From contig NZ_JAUSUJ010000009.1 in the NCBI RefSeq assembly GCF_030813915.1, positions 62,001 to 126,000 on the forward strand: a stretch of 64,000 bases of DNA, given 5' to 3'. This stretch comes from Rhodoplanes tepidamans (GTDB taxonomy: Bacteria > Pseudomonadota > Alphaproteobacteria > Rhizobiales > Xanthobacteraceae). Made by a program: the position numbers and the translations under genes. Shown one piece after another: positions 16,254 to 25,387 of this stretch (position 1 is the stretch's first letter; each line of letters starts with the position of its first letter). The notes beneath the pieces were generated by a model. It saw only the letters and a list, made by a program, of their open reading frames with translations, had not been told where the DNA came from and did not search any database.

Positions 16254-18290
16254 ATGATCGAGACAGACCACGTCGCGGCCGACTTCGGGACGGCGCTTTC
16301 GCACTATCGTGCCGGACGCCTCGGCCCGGCGGAGACCGCCTGCCGGGCCCTCCTGGCGCGCGAGCCGGCGCATCGCGACGCCGTCAACCTGCTCGCCGTG
16401 CTGTGCTGCCGCGCCGGCCGGCTGGCCGACGGCGCGGCGCTCGCCCGCCGGGCGCTGGCGATCGCGCCCGACGACCTGCAGGCGCTGGAGCTGCTCGGCG
16501 ACGCGCTCGATGCCCTGAAGGACCATGCCGGCGCCGCCGACGCCTTCCTGCACGCGGCGGCGCAGAAGGGCTGCCGGCGCTTCCACCTCAAGGCGGGCGC
16601 CTCGCTCCATCATGCCGGACGCTTCGAGGAGGCGGTCGAGCAGTATCGCGCCGTGCTCGCCAGCGGCGAGGCGACGGCCACCGACATCACCGAGTACGGC
16701 CTCGTGCTGACGGCGCTGGCGCGCACCGAAACGGCCGTCGCGGCGTTCCAGGCGGCCCTCAAGGTGGCGCCGCGCGAGGCGCGCACCTGGGCCTATCTGG
16801 CCGAGCAGCTCGCGCTGCTCGGCCGCACCGACGAGGCGATCTCGGCCTGGGACGTCGTGCTGGCGCTGCGGCCGGGCGACGCCGGCGCCCATTACGACCG
16901 CGCCCGCCAGCTCCATCTCGCCGGCCGCGACGAGGCGGCGCTGGGCGGCGTCGACCGGGCGCTGCTGCTCGATCCCGCCGCCGAGCGCGCGCACGGGCTG
17001 CGCAGCGCCGTGCTGTGGCAGCTCGGCCGCTTCGAGGAGGCCGCCGAGGCGGCCAGCCGGGCCCTCGCGCTCGCCCCCGGGAGCCCGACGGCGCTCACCA
17101 ATCTCGGCAACGCGCTCAAGGATCTCGGCCGGCTCGACGAGGCGCTGACGGCCCAGCAGCGGGCGCTCTCCCGCAGCGCCACGGCGGAGCAGCGCACCAC
17201 CGTGCTGGTCAATCTCGGCCTCGCCCACCAGGCGCGCGGCGAGGCCGCGGCGGCGCTCGCCGCGCTGGAGCAGGCGGCGACGCTGTCGCCCGACCAGCCC
17301 TGGCCGCAGTTCAACCTCGCGCTGGCGCGGCTGCGCGGCGGCGACCTCGATCTCGGCTGGCTCGGCTATGGCTGGCGCTGGCGCGGCTCGGGGCTGGCGA
17401 AGCGCCTCGCGGCGCTCGGCCGGCCGGTGTGGGACGGCCGCCCGCTCGACGGCCGGCTGATGCTGGTCGCCGAGCAGGGGGTGGGCGACGAGATCATGTT
17501 CGCCGGGCTGGTGCCGGCGCTGTTCGCCGCCGGTCTCGACGTGGTGATCGAGTGCGACCGCCGGCTCGCGCCGCTGTTCGCCCGCTCGTTTCCCGGCGTC
17601 ACGACGGTCGCCCGCGACGAGCTGCCCGAGGCGCCGGAGGGCGTCGCCGCGGCCTGCCCGATCGGCGACCTGCCCGGCCTGCTGCGGCCCGACGGGCGGC
17701 CGGGCCCGTGGCTGGCGCCCGGCCATCTCGCCGCCGACCGCGGCCATCGCGACGCGCTGCGCCGCCGCTATCACGACGGGCGGCCGCTGGTCGGCCTCGC
17801 GTGGCGGACCTCGAACGTCCGCTCGGGCCGGCAGCGCAGCATCGCGCTCGACCGGCTGTGGTCGCTCATCGACCTGCCGGTGCGGCTGGTCTGCCTGCAG
17901 TACGGCGACGCCGACGCGCTCGCCGCCGAGGCGGCGGCGGCCGGCGTCGATCTCGTCGTCGATCGCGAGATCGACCAGCGGCGCGATCTCGACGCCTTCG
18001 CGGCCCAGGTCGCCGCCATGGACGCGGTGCTCACCATCGACAACTCGACCGCCCACCTCGCCGCCGCGCTCGGCCGCCCGACCGTGGTGATGCTGCCGGT
18101 CGACGCCGACTGGCGCTGGTTCGCCGGCCGGTCCGACAGCCCCTGGTACCCGACCGTGCGGCTGATCCGCCAGCCGCACCCGGACGACTGGGATGCGGTG
18201 ATCGCCCAGGCGATCGAGATGCTGACCTCGCTGCCCGGCCTCGCCGGGCCGGCCGAGAAACCGGAGCACGTATCCCATGCCGTCCCTTGA
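16254..18290 (+). CDS. TPR protein with GT9/GT41-like glycosyltransferase-fold C-terminus
   Basis: A 678-residue protein. Residues about 5-430 are tandem TPR units (for example GRLDEALTAQQRALS, GRFEEAAEAASRALALAPG). Residues about 430-670 have the GT-B C-terminal pattern: VAEQGVGDEIMFAGL, VGLAWRTSN, then LTIDNSTAHLAAALGRPTVVMLP, as in heptosyltransferase-type and OGT-like proteins. It probably glycosylates a protein or surface glycan, with the TPRs holding the substrate. GGAAGGGG is 5 bases before the ATG at 16254. It overlaps the downstream methyltransferase gene by 14 bases. Confidence 0.88.
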   Translation: MIETDHVAADFGTALSHYRAGRLGPAETACRALLAREPAHRDAVNLLAVLCCRAGRLADGAALARRALAIAPDDLQALELLGDALDALKDHAGAADAFLHAAAQKGCRRFHLKAGASLHHAGRFEEAVEQYRAVLASGEATATDITEYGLVLTALARTETAVAAFQAALKVAPREARTWAYLAEQLALLGRTDEAISAWDVVLALRPGDAGAHYDRARQLHLAGRDEAALGGVDRALLLDPAAERAHGLRSAVLWQLGRFEEAAEAASRALALAPGSPTALTNLGNALKDLGRLDEALTAQQRALSRSATAEQRTTVLVNLGLAHQARGEAAAALAALEQAATLSPDQPWPQFNLALARLRGGDLDLGWLGYGWRWRGSGLAKRLAALGRPVWDGRPLDGRLMLVAEQGVGDEIMFAGLVPALFAAGLDVVIECDRRLAPLFARSFPGVTTVARDELPEAPEGVAAACPIGDLPGLLRPDGRPGPWLAPGHLAADRGHRDALRRRYHDGRPLVGLAWRTSNVRSGRQRSIALDRLWSLIDLPVRLVCLQYGDADALAAEAAAAGVDLVVDREIDQRRDLDAFAAQVAAMDAVLTIDNSTAHLAAALGRPTVVMLPVDADWRWFAGRSDSPWYPTVRLIRQPHPDDWDAVIAQAIEMLTSLPGLAGPAEKPEHVSHAVP

Positions 18291-18933
18291 GACCCGCCCG
18301 CCGAGCGACAAGCAGCTGCGGCTCCTCGACGCCTACGCGGCGATGGCCCGCGACGGCTACGCCCGCACCGACGGCAGCCACGTCGCCGCCGCCTACGACG
18401 ACATGGAGATCCGCGCCTTCAAGTTCCCGGTGCGCGCCCTGATCGCCCGGCACGGCGCGAAGACGCTGCTCGACTGGGGCTGCGGCGGCAGCGACTGGGA
18501 GACGGAGACGTTCCACGAGGAGCAGTCGGCGAAGCACTTCTTCGGGCTCGACGCGGTGTACCGCTACGAGCCAGCCCGCGGCATCGACGAGCGGCAGCCG
18601 TGCGACGCGGTCGTCTGCTTCGACGTGCTCGAGCACGTGTTCGTCGCCGACGTGCCGGCCACGGTACGGGCGCTGTTCGCCCATGCCGGCAGGCTGCTGA
18701 TGGTCAACGTCGCCTGCTATCCGGCGCGCGCCCTGCTGCCGAACGGCGAGAACGCCCATGTCACGCAGCGGCCGCCGCACTGGTGGAAGGGCGTGTTCGA
18801 CGCGATCGCCAGCGAGTTCCCCGACGTCACCGTGCAGCTGTGGTGCAGCACCGCGTGGCGCGCCGTGCATTCCTGGCCGCCGGTCGCCGCCCGCGACTGG
18901 CTCGCCCGCGACGGCTTCACGGTCGCGCTGTAG
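18277..18933 (+). CDS. SAM-dependent methyltransferase (class I)
   Basis: A 218-residue class I methyltransferase: motif I LLDWGCGGSDWE (about 64-75), an acidic residue at the end of the next strand in FGLDAVYRYEP, and motif CFDVLEHVF (about 112-120). The start overlaps the TPR/glycosyltransferase gene by 14 bases, so the two are translated together and probably modify the same glycan. The acceptor is unknown. No lid or extra domain is present; length is short but complete. Confidence 0.85.
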   Translation: MPSLETRPPSDKQLRLLDAYAAMARDGYARTDGSHVAAAYDDMEIRAFKFPVRALIARHGAKTLLDWGCGGSDWETETFHEEQSAKHFFGLDAVYRYEPARGIDERQPCDAVVCFDVLEHVFVADVPATVRALFAHAGRLLMVNVACYPARALLPNGENAHVTQRPPHWWKGVFDAIASEFPDVTVQLWCSTAWRAVHSWPPVAARDWLARDGFTVAL

Positions 18934-19020
18934 TGGCGGCGCCGTCGCGGCGGCGTCCGAACGGCGCGGTCGGCGCCTCGGAGAGGCCGCCCGGCCAGTC
19001 AGGTCGATGCGCGGCGATAC

Positions 19021-19854
19021 TCACGCCGCCACGGCGATCGGGTGGCCCGCGGTGGGGTGCGGCAGCACGAGCATGTCGAGGCCGTAGATGCGGCGCAGCG
19101 CGTCCGGTGTCATGATCTCGGCCGCGGTTCCCCGGATCAGCAGGTTGCCCCGGCCGAGCGCGACGGTCTCGTCGCAGAACCGGCTCGCCATGTTCACGTC
19201 GTGCAGCACGACGACGACCACGAGGCCGCGATCCCGGGCGAGTCGCCGCACCAATGTCAGGATTTCGATCTGGTGGACGACGTCGAGCGCAGAGGTCGGC
19301 TCGTCCAGCAGCAGGCATTCGGTGTCCTGAGCCACCAGCATGGCGATCCAGGCGCGCTGACGCTCGCCGCCCGACAGGGTTCCGACGAGACGGTCCGCCA
19401 GAGCCTCGACGCCGGTCAGCGCCATGGCCTCGTCCACCTTTACGCGGTCGCCGGCCCCGAAAGACCCCAGCGCGCCGTGCCAAGGATAACGCCCCATGGC
19501 GACGAGCTCCCGCACCAGCAGGCCATCCCCGGCGGGAATCTGCTGCGGCAGGTAGGCGACCTTCCGGGCGAAGGCCCGCGCGGGCCATTCGGAGAGAGGA
19601 CGTCCTTCGAGGAGGATCCGGCCGGCGGTCGGCGCCAACTGGCCCGCCAGCAGCTTGACCAGCGTCGACTTGCCCGATCCGTTGTGGCCGATCAACGCCA
19701 GCACGCGCCGTGCCGGCAGGGCGAGGGTCAACGGCTTGACAAGATCGCGCCCCGGCACGGCGAAGCCCGCTCCGTCGAGGAGGAACAGTGCATCGCGGGT
19801 GTCGGCGTGGGCCGGAGCGCAGGGGGCGCGGGAACGAGGCTCGTGTGCGGACAT
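19021..19854 (-). CDS. fhuC: Iron-siderophore ABC transporter, ATP-binding protein
   Basis: A 277-residue FecE/FhuC-type ATPase. Walker A GHNGSGKST is at 56-64, the signature LSGGERQR at 160-167, Walker B LLLDEPTS at 181-188 and the switch His at 218 (LHDVN). RYPWHG after the Q-loop is typical of siderophore importers. It powers the FhuB permease encoded at 25380. Unusually it is divergent from the rest of the island, across a 318-base regulatory gap. Codon use is somewhat less GC-extreme than the flanking housekeeping genes. Confidence 0.92.
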   Translation of the reverse strand: MSAHEPRSRAPCAPAHADTRDALFLLDGAGFAVPGRDLVKPLTLALPARRVLALIGHNGSGKSTLVKLLAGQLAPTAGRILLEGRPLSEWPARAFARKVAYLPQQIPAGDGLLVRELVAMGRYPWHGALGSFGAGDRVKVDEAMALTGVEALADRLVGTLSGGERQRAWIAMLVAQDTECLLLDEPTSALDVVHQIEILTLVRRLARDRGLVVVVVLHDVNMASRFCDETVALGRGNLLIRGTAAEIMTPDALRRIYGLDMLVLPHPTAGHPIAVAA

Positions 19855-20008
19855 CGGTCGCCTGGCTCGAAGAGGGCATCTGTCACTGAAGACGATCGTC
19901 GTGGCCGATCATCCACCGGCGACGCGAAAAACAGCCGCGGCGGCGATCTCGCATGCCGGTCTCCAGCCGGCCTCTCGCCGCCGAAGACCGGCCGTGTCGG
20001 CCGAGCAT

Positions 20009-20025
20009 TCTAGAACAGTTTCAAT
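20009..20025. promoter_or_regulatory. Possible iron-response (Irr-type) box
   Basis: TCTAGAA-CAG-TTTCAAT resembles the hyphomicrobial Irr/ICE palindrome as I recall it (TTTAGAA-N3-TTCTAAA): the left half matches 6 of 7 bases and the right half 4 of 7. It lies 10 bases upstream of the candidate -35 box. The consensus is from memory, so treat as a lead. Confidence 0.35.
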
Positions 20026-20034
20026 TCATTCCGT

Positions 20035-20062
20035 TTGAACGAAAGTCTTGTTGGGTTATCCT
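20035..20062 (+). promoter_or_regulatory. Candidate promoter of the ECF sigma factor operon
   Basis: TTGAAC (20035-20040), 16 bases, TATCCT (20057-20062). It would start transcription about 100 bases upstream of the sigma factor ATG, leaving a leader that carries the tandem repeat at 20112-20141. Confidence 0.45.
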
Positions 20063-20111
20063 GACGATCCGGCCCTTCGCGAAGAGCAGAAGGTCGGGCA
20101 CGATACCGGTT

Positions 20112-20141
20112 TCACAGTGACGAGCTATCACAGTGACGAGC
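20112..20141. repeat. Tandem direct repeat upstream of the sigma factor gene
   Basis: TCACAGTGACGAGC occurs at 20112-20125 and 20128-20141, a 16-base period. It ends 31 bases before the start codon, in the probable mRNA leader. Confidence 0.7.
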
Positions 20142-20172
20142 GTCTCTGCTCTTCTCAGAACCTCAGGCCGAC

Positions 20173-20718
20173 ATGAAGAGTTTCAGTTCCGAGCAGACCG
20201 TGGCGCCCGATGACCTGGACACGATCTTCCGGCTGTATTCCCGTGAGCTGCACCGTTTCGCCCATCGCAGGCTGGGTGACCCGGAGATGGCCGCCGACGT
20301 GGTTCAGGACGCCTTCCTGCGCTACCTGACCGTCACCCTCGATGGACGCGACGGGACGGCCCCGACCAGCCCCCGTTTCTTTCTGTGGCGGATCGTCAGC
20401 AACCTGATGATCGACTGGAGCCGGCGCGACCGTCGGCGCGGCGTGCATGCGGCACTCGATGACGTGGCCGAGCATTTCGCCGATCCCGCACCTCTGCCGG
20501 ACCGGGTTCTCGAAGGCCGCGAGGAGTTTCGCATCATCGTGACGACGCTCGACGCTCTGCCGCGGAAATGCCGCGCCGCGCTTCTGCTCAACCGTGTAGA
20601 GGGGCTCTCACACGTGGAAATTGCCGACCGTCTCGGGGTCTCGCCGAGCATGGTGTCGAAGTACGTCGTCACCGCCCTGCGCCGGTGCATGAAGGCCCTC
20701 GCGGTTCCGGGCGGCTGA
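20173..20718 (+). CDS. ECF RNA polymerase sigma factor, FecI family
   Basis: A 181-residue ECF sigma factor. Region 2 spans about 18-86 (DPEMAADVVQDAFLRYL, then RFFLWRIVSNLMIDWSRR) and region 4 about 122-175 (LSHVEIADRLGVSPSMVSKYV). FecI-type factors are released by a FecR protein when the cognate TonB receptor binds its ligand, and then transcribe the receptor operon. The neighbours fit this exactly: a FecR gene and a receptor with an STN domain follow. The gap to fecR is 114 bases. Confidence 0.92.
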   Translation: MKSFSSEQTVAPDDLDTIFRLYSRELHRFAHRRLGDPEMAADVVQDAFLRYLTVTLDGRDGTAPTSPRFFLWRIVSNLMIDWSRRDRRRGVHAALDDVAEHFADPAPLPDRVLEGREEFRIIVTTLDALPRKCRAALLLNRVEGLSHVEIADRLGVSPSMVSKYVVTALRRCMKALAVPGG

Positions 20719-20832
20719 AGCGGGGCCACGGCACAGGGGAGGGCGGTCGCCTGCGGTGTCGATCCGGATCGCGCGATCGTCTTATCGTTCAGGGAATTGT
20801 CCCGGCTGACCATCATTCCGTGCAGGCCAACC

Positions 20833-21837
20833 ATGATGTCCCGGTCCGAGCCAGTCGCGGCGAGCGACGCCATCGATGCGCGACTCGATCCCCTGACCGA
20901 GCGCGCGCTGGAGTGGCTCGTCCATCTGCATTCCGGGTCGGAGACCGAGCAGGACTGGAACGCCTTTCACGACTGGAAGGCCTCGGGCGCGGCGCAGCGC
21001 CAGGCGGCCGAGGCGGCGGAACGGCTGTGGGAGGGGCTCGGGTCGGCGCTGCGCCGCCGTCGTCGCGCCAAGGCCGCGGTGGCGACGGTCCTGTCCGCCT
21101 GCCTGCTGGCCGCCATCGGGCTCGGATTCGCCACCGGGTTGTTCGGAGCGCCGGTGGCTTACTTCACGGACGAGTGGACCGGCGTAGGCGAGCGCCGCGT
21201 CCTGACGCTCTCCGACGGGAGCCGGTTGGAGCTCGACGCGGCAACCAGCCTCGATGTCGGCTTCACGCCGGCGCAGCGGCGCCTCGTGCTGTTCGGTGGC
21301 CGCATTCACGTGACGGTCGCGGCGGATCCCGGCCGCCCGTTCGTCGTCGAGGCGGCCGGCGGCACCACGCGGGCGCTCGGCACTGCCTTCGAGGTGAGCC
21401 GGGCCGGTGACCAGGTCGAGGTCGTGGTGACGGAGCACGCCGTGCGTGTCGCCTATCCGGACGACGATCCCGGGGCGAGCGTCGAGGTCCACGCGGGCAG
21501 CGAGGTCGATTACGCCCCGCAGACCGGGCTCGCGCATCCGCGGACGGCCGACCTGCGCAGTCGTGGCGCATGGCGGCGCGGCATGCTCCTCCTCGACAGC
21601 CGCCCGCTCGGCGACGTGGTCACCGAGATCGAGCGCTATCGGCGGGGCCGGATCGTCATCGCCGACCCGGCGCTGCGCCAGCTGCCGGTGAGCGGGATGT
21701 TCGAGACCGCGGACACCGACGCGCTGCTCGACGCCCTGGCGACCGCCTTGCCGGTCCGGGTCGCGAAGCTGCCCTGGCTCACTGTGATCCGCCGCGACCC
21801 CGATCGCCCGCTGCAGCCCTTCCTGCCGCGCAAATGA
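20833..21837 (+). CDS. FecR family anti-sigma regulator
   Basis: A 334-residue inner-membrane regulator. The cytoplasmic N-terminal part (about 1-75) has the DUF4880 pattern (ALEWLVHLHSG, then DWNAFHDWKASGAAQRQAA), followed by one membrane helix at about 88-110 and a periplasmic FecR domain (LSDGSRLELDAATSL). The C-terminal SRPLGDVVTEIERYRRGRI segment is an STN-like end that contacts the receptor signalling domain. ATG at 20833 or 20836 is chosen; an upstream TTG at 20797 is possible. It transmits ligand binding to the sigma factor. Confidence 0.9.
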   Translation: MMSRSEPVAASDAIDARLDPLTERALEWLVHLHSGSETEQDWNAFHDWKASGAAQRQAAEAAERLWEGLGSALRRRRRAKAAVATVLSACLLAAIGLGFATGLFGAPVAYFTDEWTGVGERRVLTLSDGSRLELDAATSLDVGFTPAQRRLVLFGGRIHVTVAADPGRPFVVEAAGGTTRALGTAFEVSRAGDQVEVVVTEHAVRVAYPDDDPGASVEVHAGSEVDYAPQTGLAHPRTADLRSRGAWRRGMLLLDSRPLGDVVTEIERYRRGRIVIADPALRQLPVSGMFETADTDALLDALATALPVRVAKLPWLTVIRRDPDRPLQPFLPRK

Positions 21838-21854
21838 GAATGCTTCCATAGTTC

Positions 21855-21878
21855 GGGCCGGCGCTGTCGTGCCGGCCC
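21855..21878. terminator. Stem-loop between fecR and the receptor gene
   Basis: GGGCCGGC and GCCGGCCC form an 8-base perfect stem with an 8-base loop, 17 bases after the fecR stop. There is no T tract. It may reduce read-through from fecR or protect the receptor mRNA end. Confidence 0.45.
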
Positions 21879-21953
21879 CGTCCATCGTCTTCCCACCTGA
21901 GAGGCGCTTGCGAACCGTCGCGGCGGCGACGAACGCGGGAGGGGGACGAGGTG

Positions 21954-24446
21954 ATGAGATCGTACGAGCTGCAGGTCCGGGCAACGCCCGAACCGACCGG
22001 TGGTCCCTCCGGGCTCCGCCGCGTGTTCCAGGGACGCGGGCTCTGGCTGGCGCCGACCATCCTGGCGGCCCTGCATTGTCCAGATCCCGCGGTGGCGCAG
22101 AGCGTGGACGTCCCGGCCGCGAGCCGGAGCCGCAGTGCCGGCGTGTCGTTCTCGATCCCCGCAGGTCCGCTCGGGCCGGCGCTCACCCAGTGGGCCGAGG
22201 TCTCCGGTCTCAAGGTTCTGTTCTCGAGCGAGGTCGTGCGCGGCGTGGTGACGCCGGGGGTCGATGGCTCCCGGACGCCGACCCAGGCCCTGAGCGCGCT
22301 GCTGGCCGGCACCGGGCTGAGCTACGACTTCACCAGTGCGTCCACGGTCGCGATCCATCGCGCCGCCGACGGAGCGCCTGCCGCGGGCGAGGCGCTGCCG
22401 GGCGCAGTTCCGCTCGATCCGATCAGTGTCGTGGGAGCCGGCACCATCGGCTACATCGCGACCCGCAGCGACGCCGGAACCAAGACCGAGACGCCGATCG
22501 TCGAGACCCCGCGCTCGATCTCGGTGGTCACCCGCCAGGAGCTGGAGGACCGCAACGTCCAGAGCGTCCCGGAGGCCGTGCGCTACACGGCGGGCGTCAC
22601 TACCGGGGCGTTCGGGTACGATCCCCGTTTCGACCAGATCTATATCCGCGGCTTCGCCGCGACGACGCTCGGCGACTACCGCGACGGTCTGCAGCAGTAC
22701 GCCGGCAGCTACGCCCGCTTCACCACCGAGCCCTACGGTCTCGAAAGGATCGACATCGTGAAGGGGCCCGCCTCGGTGCTGTACGGCCAGGGCACGCCGG
22801 GCGGCCTCATCGATCGGATCTCCAAGCTGCCGAAGTCGGAGGCGACCCACGAGGTGGTCGGTCAGCTCGGCAGCTTCGGCCACCTTCAGGCGGCGTTCGA
22901 CGTCGGCGGTCCGATCGACGCGGACAAGAGCTTCCTGTACCGCATCGTCGGTGTCGCGCGGACCGGAGAGACCAACTACGACATCGCCGACGAGCGGCTG
23001 TATCTCGCGCCCTCGTTCACCTGGCGCAACGACAGCACGTCGTTCACCGTCATCGCTCTCGCCGACAAGAGCGAGACCGACGCCAATGTCGCGATGATCA
23101 ACCGTAGCGGACACGTGACGACCTTGCGGGCCAGTGATCCGGCCTACGACTACCAGAAGCAGACCCAGTATCAGATCGGCTACAAGTTCGAGCACCGTTT
23201 CGACGACGTGTGGAAGGTCCGGCAGAATCTGCGCTACAGCACGCTCGATCTCGAAGGACGCTATCTCACGGGCGGTGTCACCGGGGGCGGGTTCGCCAGC
23301 TCCAGCTCGACGATCTATCGTCGTGGAACGGCCGCTGTCGTCGAGACGCTCGATGCGTTCCAGGTCGACAATCAGGTTCAGGCCACCTTCGCCACCGGAC
23401 CGCTGCAGCACACGCTGCTGATGGGTCTCGACTACGGCACCCTCACAAGCCGCTTCGGCTCGGGCACCACCGCGGCGAACGCGGCCTACGCACTGAACAT
23501 CCTCGATCCGATATACGGGTTGAGCGGACCGACGGCGGCGATCACGACCTGGACCGGCAGCGACTTCGATCAGCTCGGCGCCTATGCCCAGGATCAGATC
23601 AAGCTCGGCAACTGGCGCCTCTCCCTGAGCGGACGCCAGGACTGGACCAACCGAACGCAGACCAACCTGATGACCGGCGCTCTGACCGGGGAGCGCGACG
23701 ACCAGGCATTCTCCTACAGCGGCGGATTGCTCTATCTGTTCGACAGCGGCTTCGCGCCCTATGTCAGCTACGCGACCTCCTTCCAGCCGACGAGCAGCCT
23801 GGACATCGACGGGCGCGTGCTCGAGCCGGCGACGGGGAAGCAGTACGAGGTGGGCGTCAAGTATCAGCCGGCCGGCGACCACCTGACGCTGACTTTGGCC
23901 GGCTATCACCTCGCCGAGCAGAACGCGGCGAAGTACGCGGGCTACAACGGCGCGACCGGGCTCTATTACTACAAGGCGATCGGCGAGATCGAGACCCGGG
24001 GCGTGGAGCTGGAAGGCCGCCTCCGGTTGGAGAACGGGCTCGAAGCCATCGCGGCCTACACCTACTCGGACGCCGAGATCGTCGCCTCCGCCACGGCGGC
24101 GGAGATCGGCAAGGTGCCGGCGGTGACGCCACGCCACGTGGCGTCGCTGTGGATGAACTATACGGTCCCGTCGGGACCGCTGTACGGCGCGAGCGGCGGA
24201 ATCGGCATCCGCTACATCGGAGAGACGTTCGGCAACAACACCAACACGGTGACGAACGAAGGCTACACCGTGGTCGACGCGACGCTGCGCTACGACATCG
24301 GCAAGTTCGATCGCCGGTTCGCGGGCCTCAGCGTCTCGGTGAACGCCACCAACATCGCCGATGTCCAGCCCGAGATCTGCAATTCGGGCACCTGCTATCT
24401 GGGGCAGGGACGCAAGGTGCTGGCCAACGTCAAGTACCGATGGTGA
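21954..24446 (+). CDS. TonB-dependent siderophore receptor with STN signalling domain
   Basis: An 830-residue outer-membrane receptor. After a long signal peptide (about 1-48, ending AVAQS) there is an STN domain (about 60-115, FSIPAGPLGPALTQWAEVSGL), then the plug (about 170-280, PRSISVVTRQELEDRN, VRYTAGV, YIRGF, RIDIVKGPASVLYGQGTPGG) and a 22-strand barrel ending in W. The STN domain marks it as a transducer to FecR. It imports a ferric siderophore, probably catecholate or mixed since an esterase is encoded downstream. The start has GGGGGACGAG upstream; a GTG at 21951 is equally possible. Confidence 0.93.
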   Translation: MRSYELQVRATPEPTGGPSGLRRVFQGRGLWLAPTILAALHCPDPAVAQSVDVPAASRSRSAGVSFSIPAGPLGPALTQWAEVSGLKVLFSSEVVRGVVTPGVDGSRTPTQALSALLAGTGLSYDFTSASTVAIHRAADGAPAAGEALPGAVPLDPISVVGAGTIGYIATRSDAGTKTETPIVETPRSISVVTRQELEDRNVQSVPEAVRYTAGVTTGAFGYDPRFDQIYIRGFAATTLGDYRDGLQQYAGSYARFTTEPYGLERIDIVKGPASVLYGQGTPGGLIDRISKLPKSEATHEVVGQLGSFGHLQAAFDVGGPIDADKSFLYRIVGVARTGETNYDIADERLYLAPSFTWRNDSTSFTVIALADKSETDANVAMINRSGHVTTLRASDPAYDYQKQTQYQIGYKFEHRFDDVWKVRQNLRYSTLDLEGRYLTGGVTGGGFASSSSTIYRRGTAAVVETLDAFQVDNQVQATFATGPLQHTLLMGLDYGTLTSRFGSGTTAANAAYALNILDPIYGLSGPTAAITTWTGSDFDQLGAYAQDQIKLGNWRLSLSGRQDWTNRTQTNLMTGALTGERDDQAFSYSGGLLYLFDSGFAPYVSYATSFQPTSSLDIDGRVLEPATGKQYEVGVKYQPAGDHLTLTLAGYHLAEQNAAKYAGYNGATGLYYYKAIGEIETRGVELEGRLRLENGLEAIAAYTYSDAEIVASATAAEIGKVPAVTPRHVASLWMNYTVPSGPLYGASGGIGIRYIGETFGNNTNTVTNEGYTVVDATLRYDIGKFDRRFAGLSVSVNATNIADVQPEICNSGTCYLGQGRKVLANVKYRW

Positions 24447-25387
24447 CGGGCCCGGTGGGCGCTGCGGCGGGCGGGCGGACGAACGGCGCGCGAGGCGCGA
24501 TCTCCCGCCGCGCGGTGCTCTGCGGTCTGGCCGCAGCGTCCGGCGGTGCGGTCGCCGCATTCGCCGCGGGCGAGCGCGGACCGCTACGGCGCATCGCGGC
24601 CCTCGACTACGGCCTCGCCGAGACGCTGCTGCTGCTCGACGTGCCGCCGGTCGCGGTGGTCGGCGCACGGAACTGGAGCCGATGGGTGGTGGAGCCGGCT
24701 CTGCCGCCCGACGTCGTCGATCTCGGCAGCAGCCGCGAGCCCAATCTCGAGCTGCTGCAGCAGCTCCGGCTCGACGCCATTCTGGTCACGCCATTTCAGG
24801 CCGGCATCGTCCATCGTCTCGAGAGGATCGCCCCCGTCCTGTCCTTTCCGATCTATGTTCCGGGCGGCCGGCCGTTGGCGCTCGCAGAGGCGGCGACCGT
24901 GCGCCTCGCTATGCTCTCCGGCCGCGACGACGCGCTCGGGGCGGTGACGGCGCGGCTCGAGGACGTCTTTTCCGCGACTCGCGATCGGCTCCACGACGAG
25001 CGCGACCGGCCGCTCTGTCTGGTGAGCTTCATGGACGGCCGTCACGTCCGCGTCTACGGCGCGAACAGCCTGTTCCAGGAGGTGCTCGACCGCGTCGGGC
25101 TCGTCAACGCCTATCGGGGCCGGACCAATTTCTGGGGCTTCGCCACCATCGGCATCGAGGCGCTCGAACCGGTTCCCGATGCGCGCCTCGTCTATCTCGA
25201 TCCGGTGCCGGCCGGCGTCCTGCAGGCTCTCGCTACAAACCCGCTGTGGAGCCGCCTACCGTTCGTGAAGGCGGGAGCCGTGATGGGTCTGCCGCCGGTG
25301 CTGATGTTCGGTGCTCTGCCGTCGGCGATGCGGTTCGCCGCGTTGCTCGGCGGAACGTTGGTGACGGAGGGCTCGCGCCGTGGCTGA
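24440..25387 (+). CDS. Iron-siderophore ABC transporter, periplasmic binding protein
   Basis: A 315-residue FhuD/FecB-type protein. The N-terminus has a twin-Arg motif (SRRAVL, R23-R24) and a hydrophobic segment, so Tat export is likely; C28 in VLCGL could also be lipidated. LDYGLAETLLLLDVPPVAVVG (fragment at about 51-70), SREPNLELLQQLRLDAILVT and VYGANSLFQEVLDRVGL are family signatures. The ATG overlaps the receptor stop by 7 bases and the frame overlaps the permease by 8 bases. It hands the ferric siderophore to FhuB. Confidence 0.9.
   Translation: MVTGPVGAAAGGRTNGARGAISRRAVLCGLAAASGGAVAAFAAGERGPLRRIAALDYGLAETLLLLDVPPVAVVGARNWSRWVVEPALPPDVVDLGSSREPNLELLQQLRLDAILVTPFQAGIVHRLERIAPVLSFPIYVPGGRPLALAEAATVRLAMLSGRDDALGAVTARLEDVFSATRDRLHDERDRPLCLVSFMDGRHVRVYGANSLFQEVLDRVGLVNAYRGRTNFWGFATIGIEALEPVPDARLVYLDPVPAGVLQALATNPLWSRLPFVKAGAVMGLPPVLMFGALPSAMRFAALLGGTLVTEGSRRG

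Larger units (their letters stand above)
19855..20172. other. Divergent regulatory region of the siderophore island
   Basis: A 318-base gap with a clear AT-richer patch (20005-20060). It contains an Irr-like palindrome, a sigma-70-like promoter toward the sigma factor gene and a 14-base tandem direct repeat, listed separately. No gene is seen. Confidence 0.6.
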
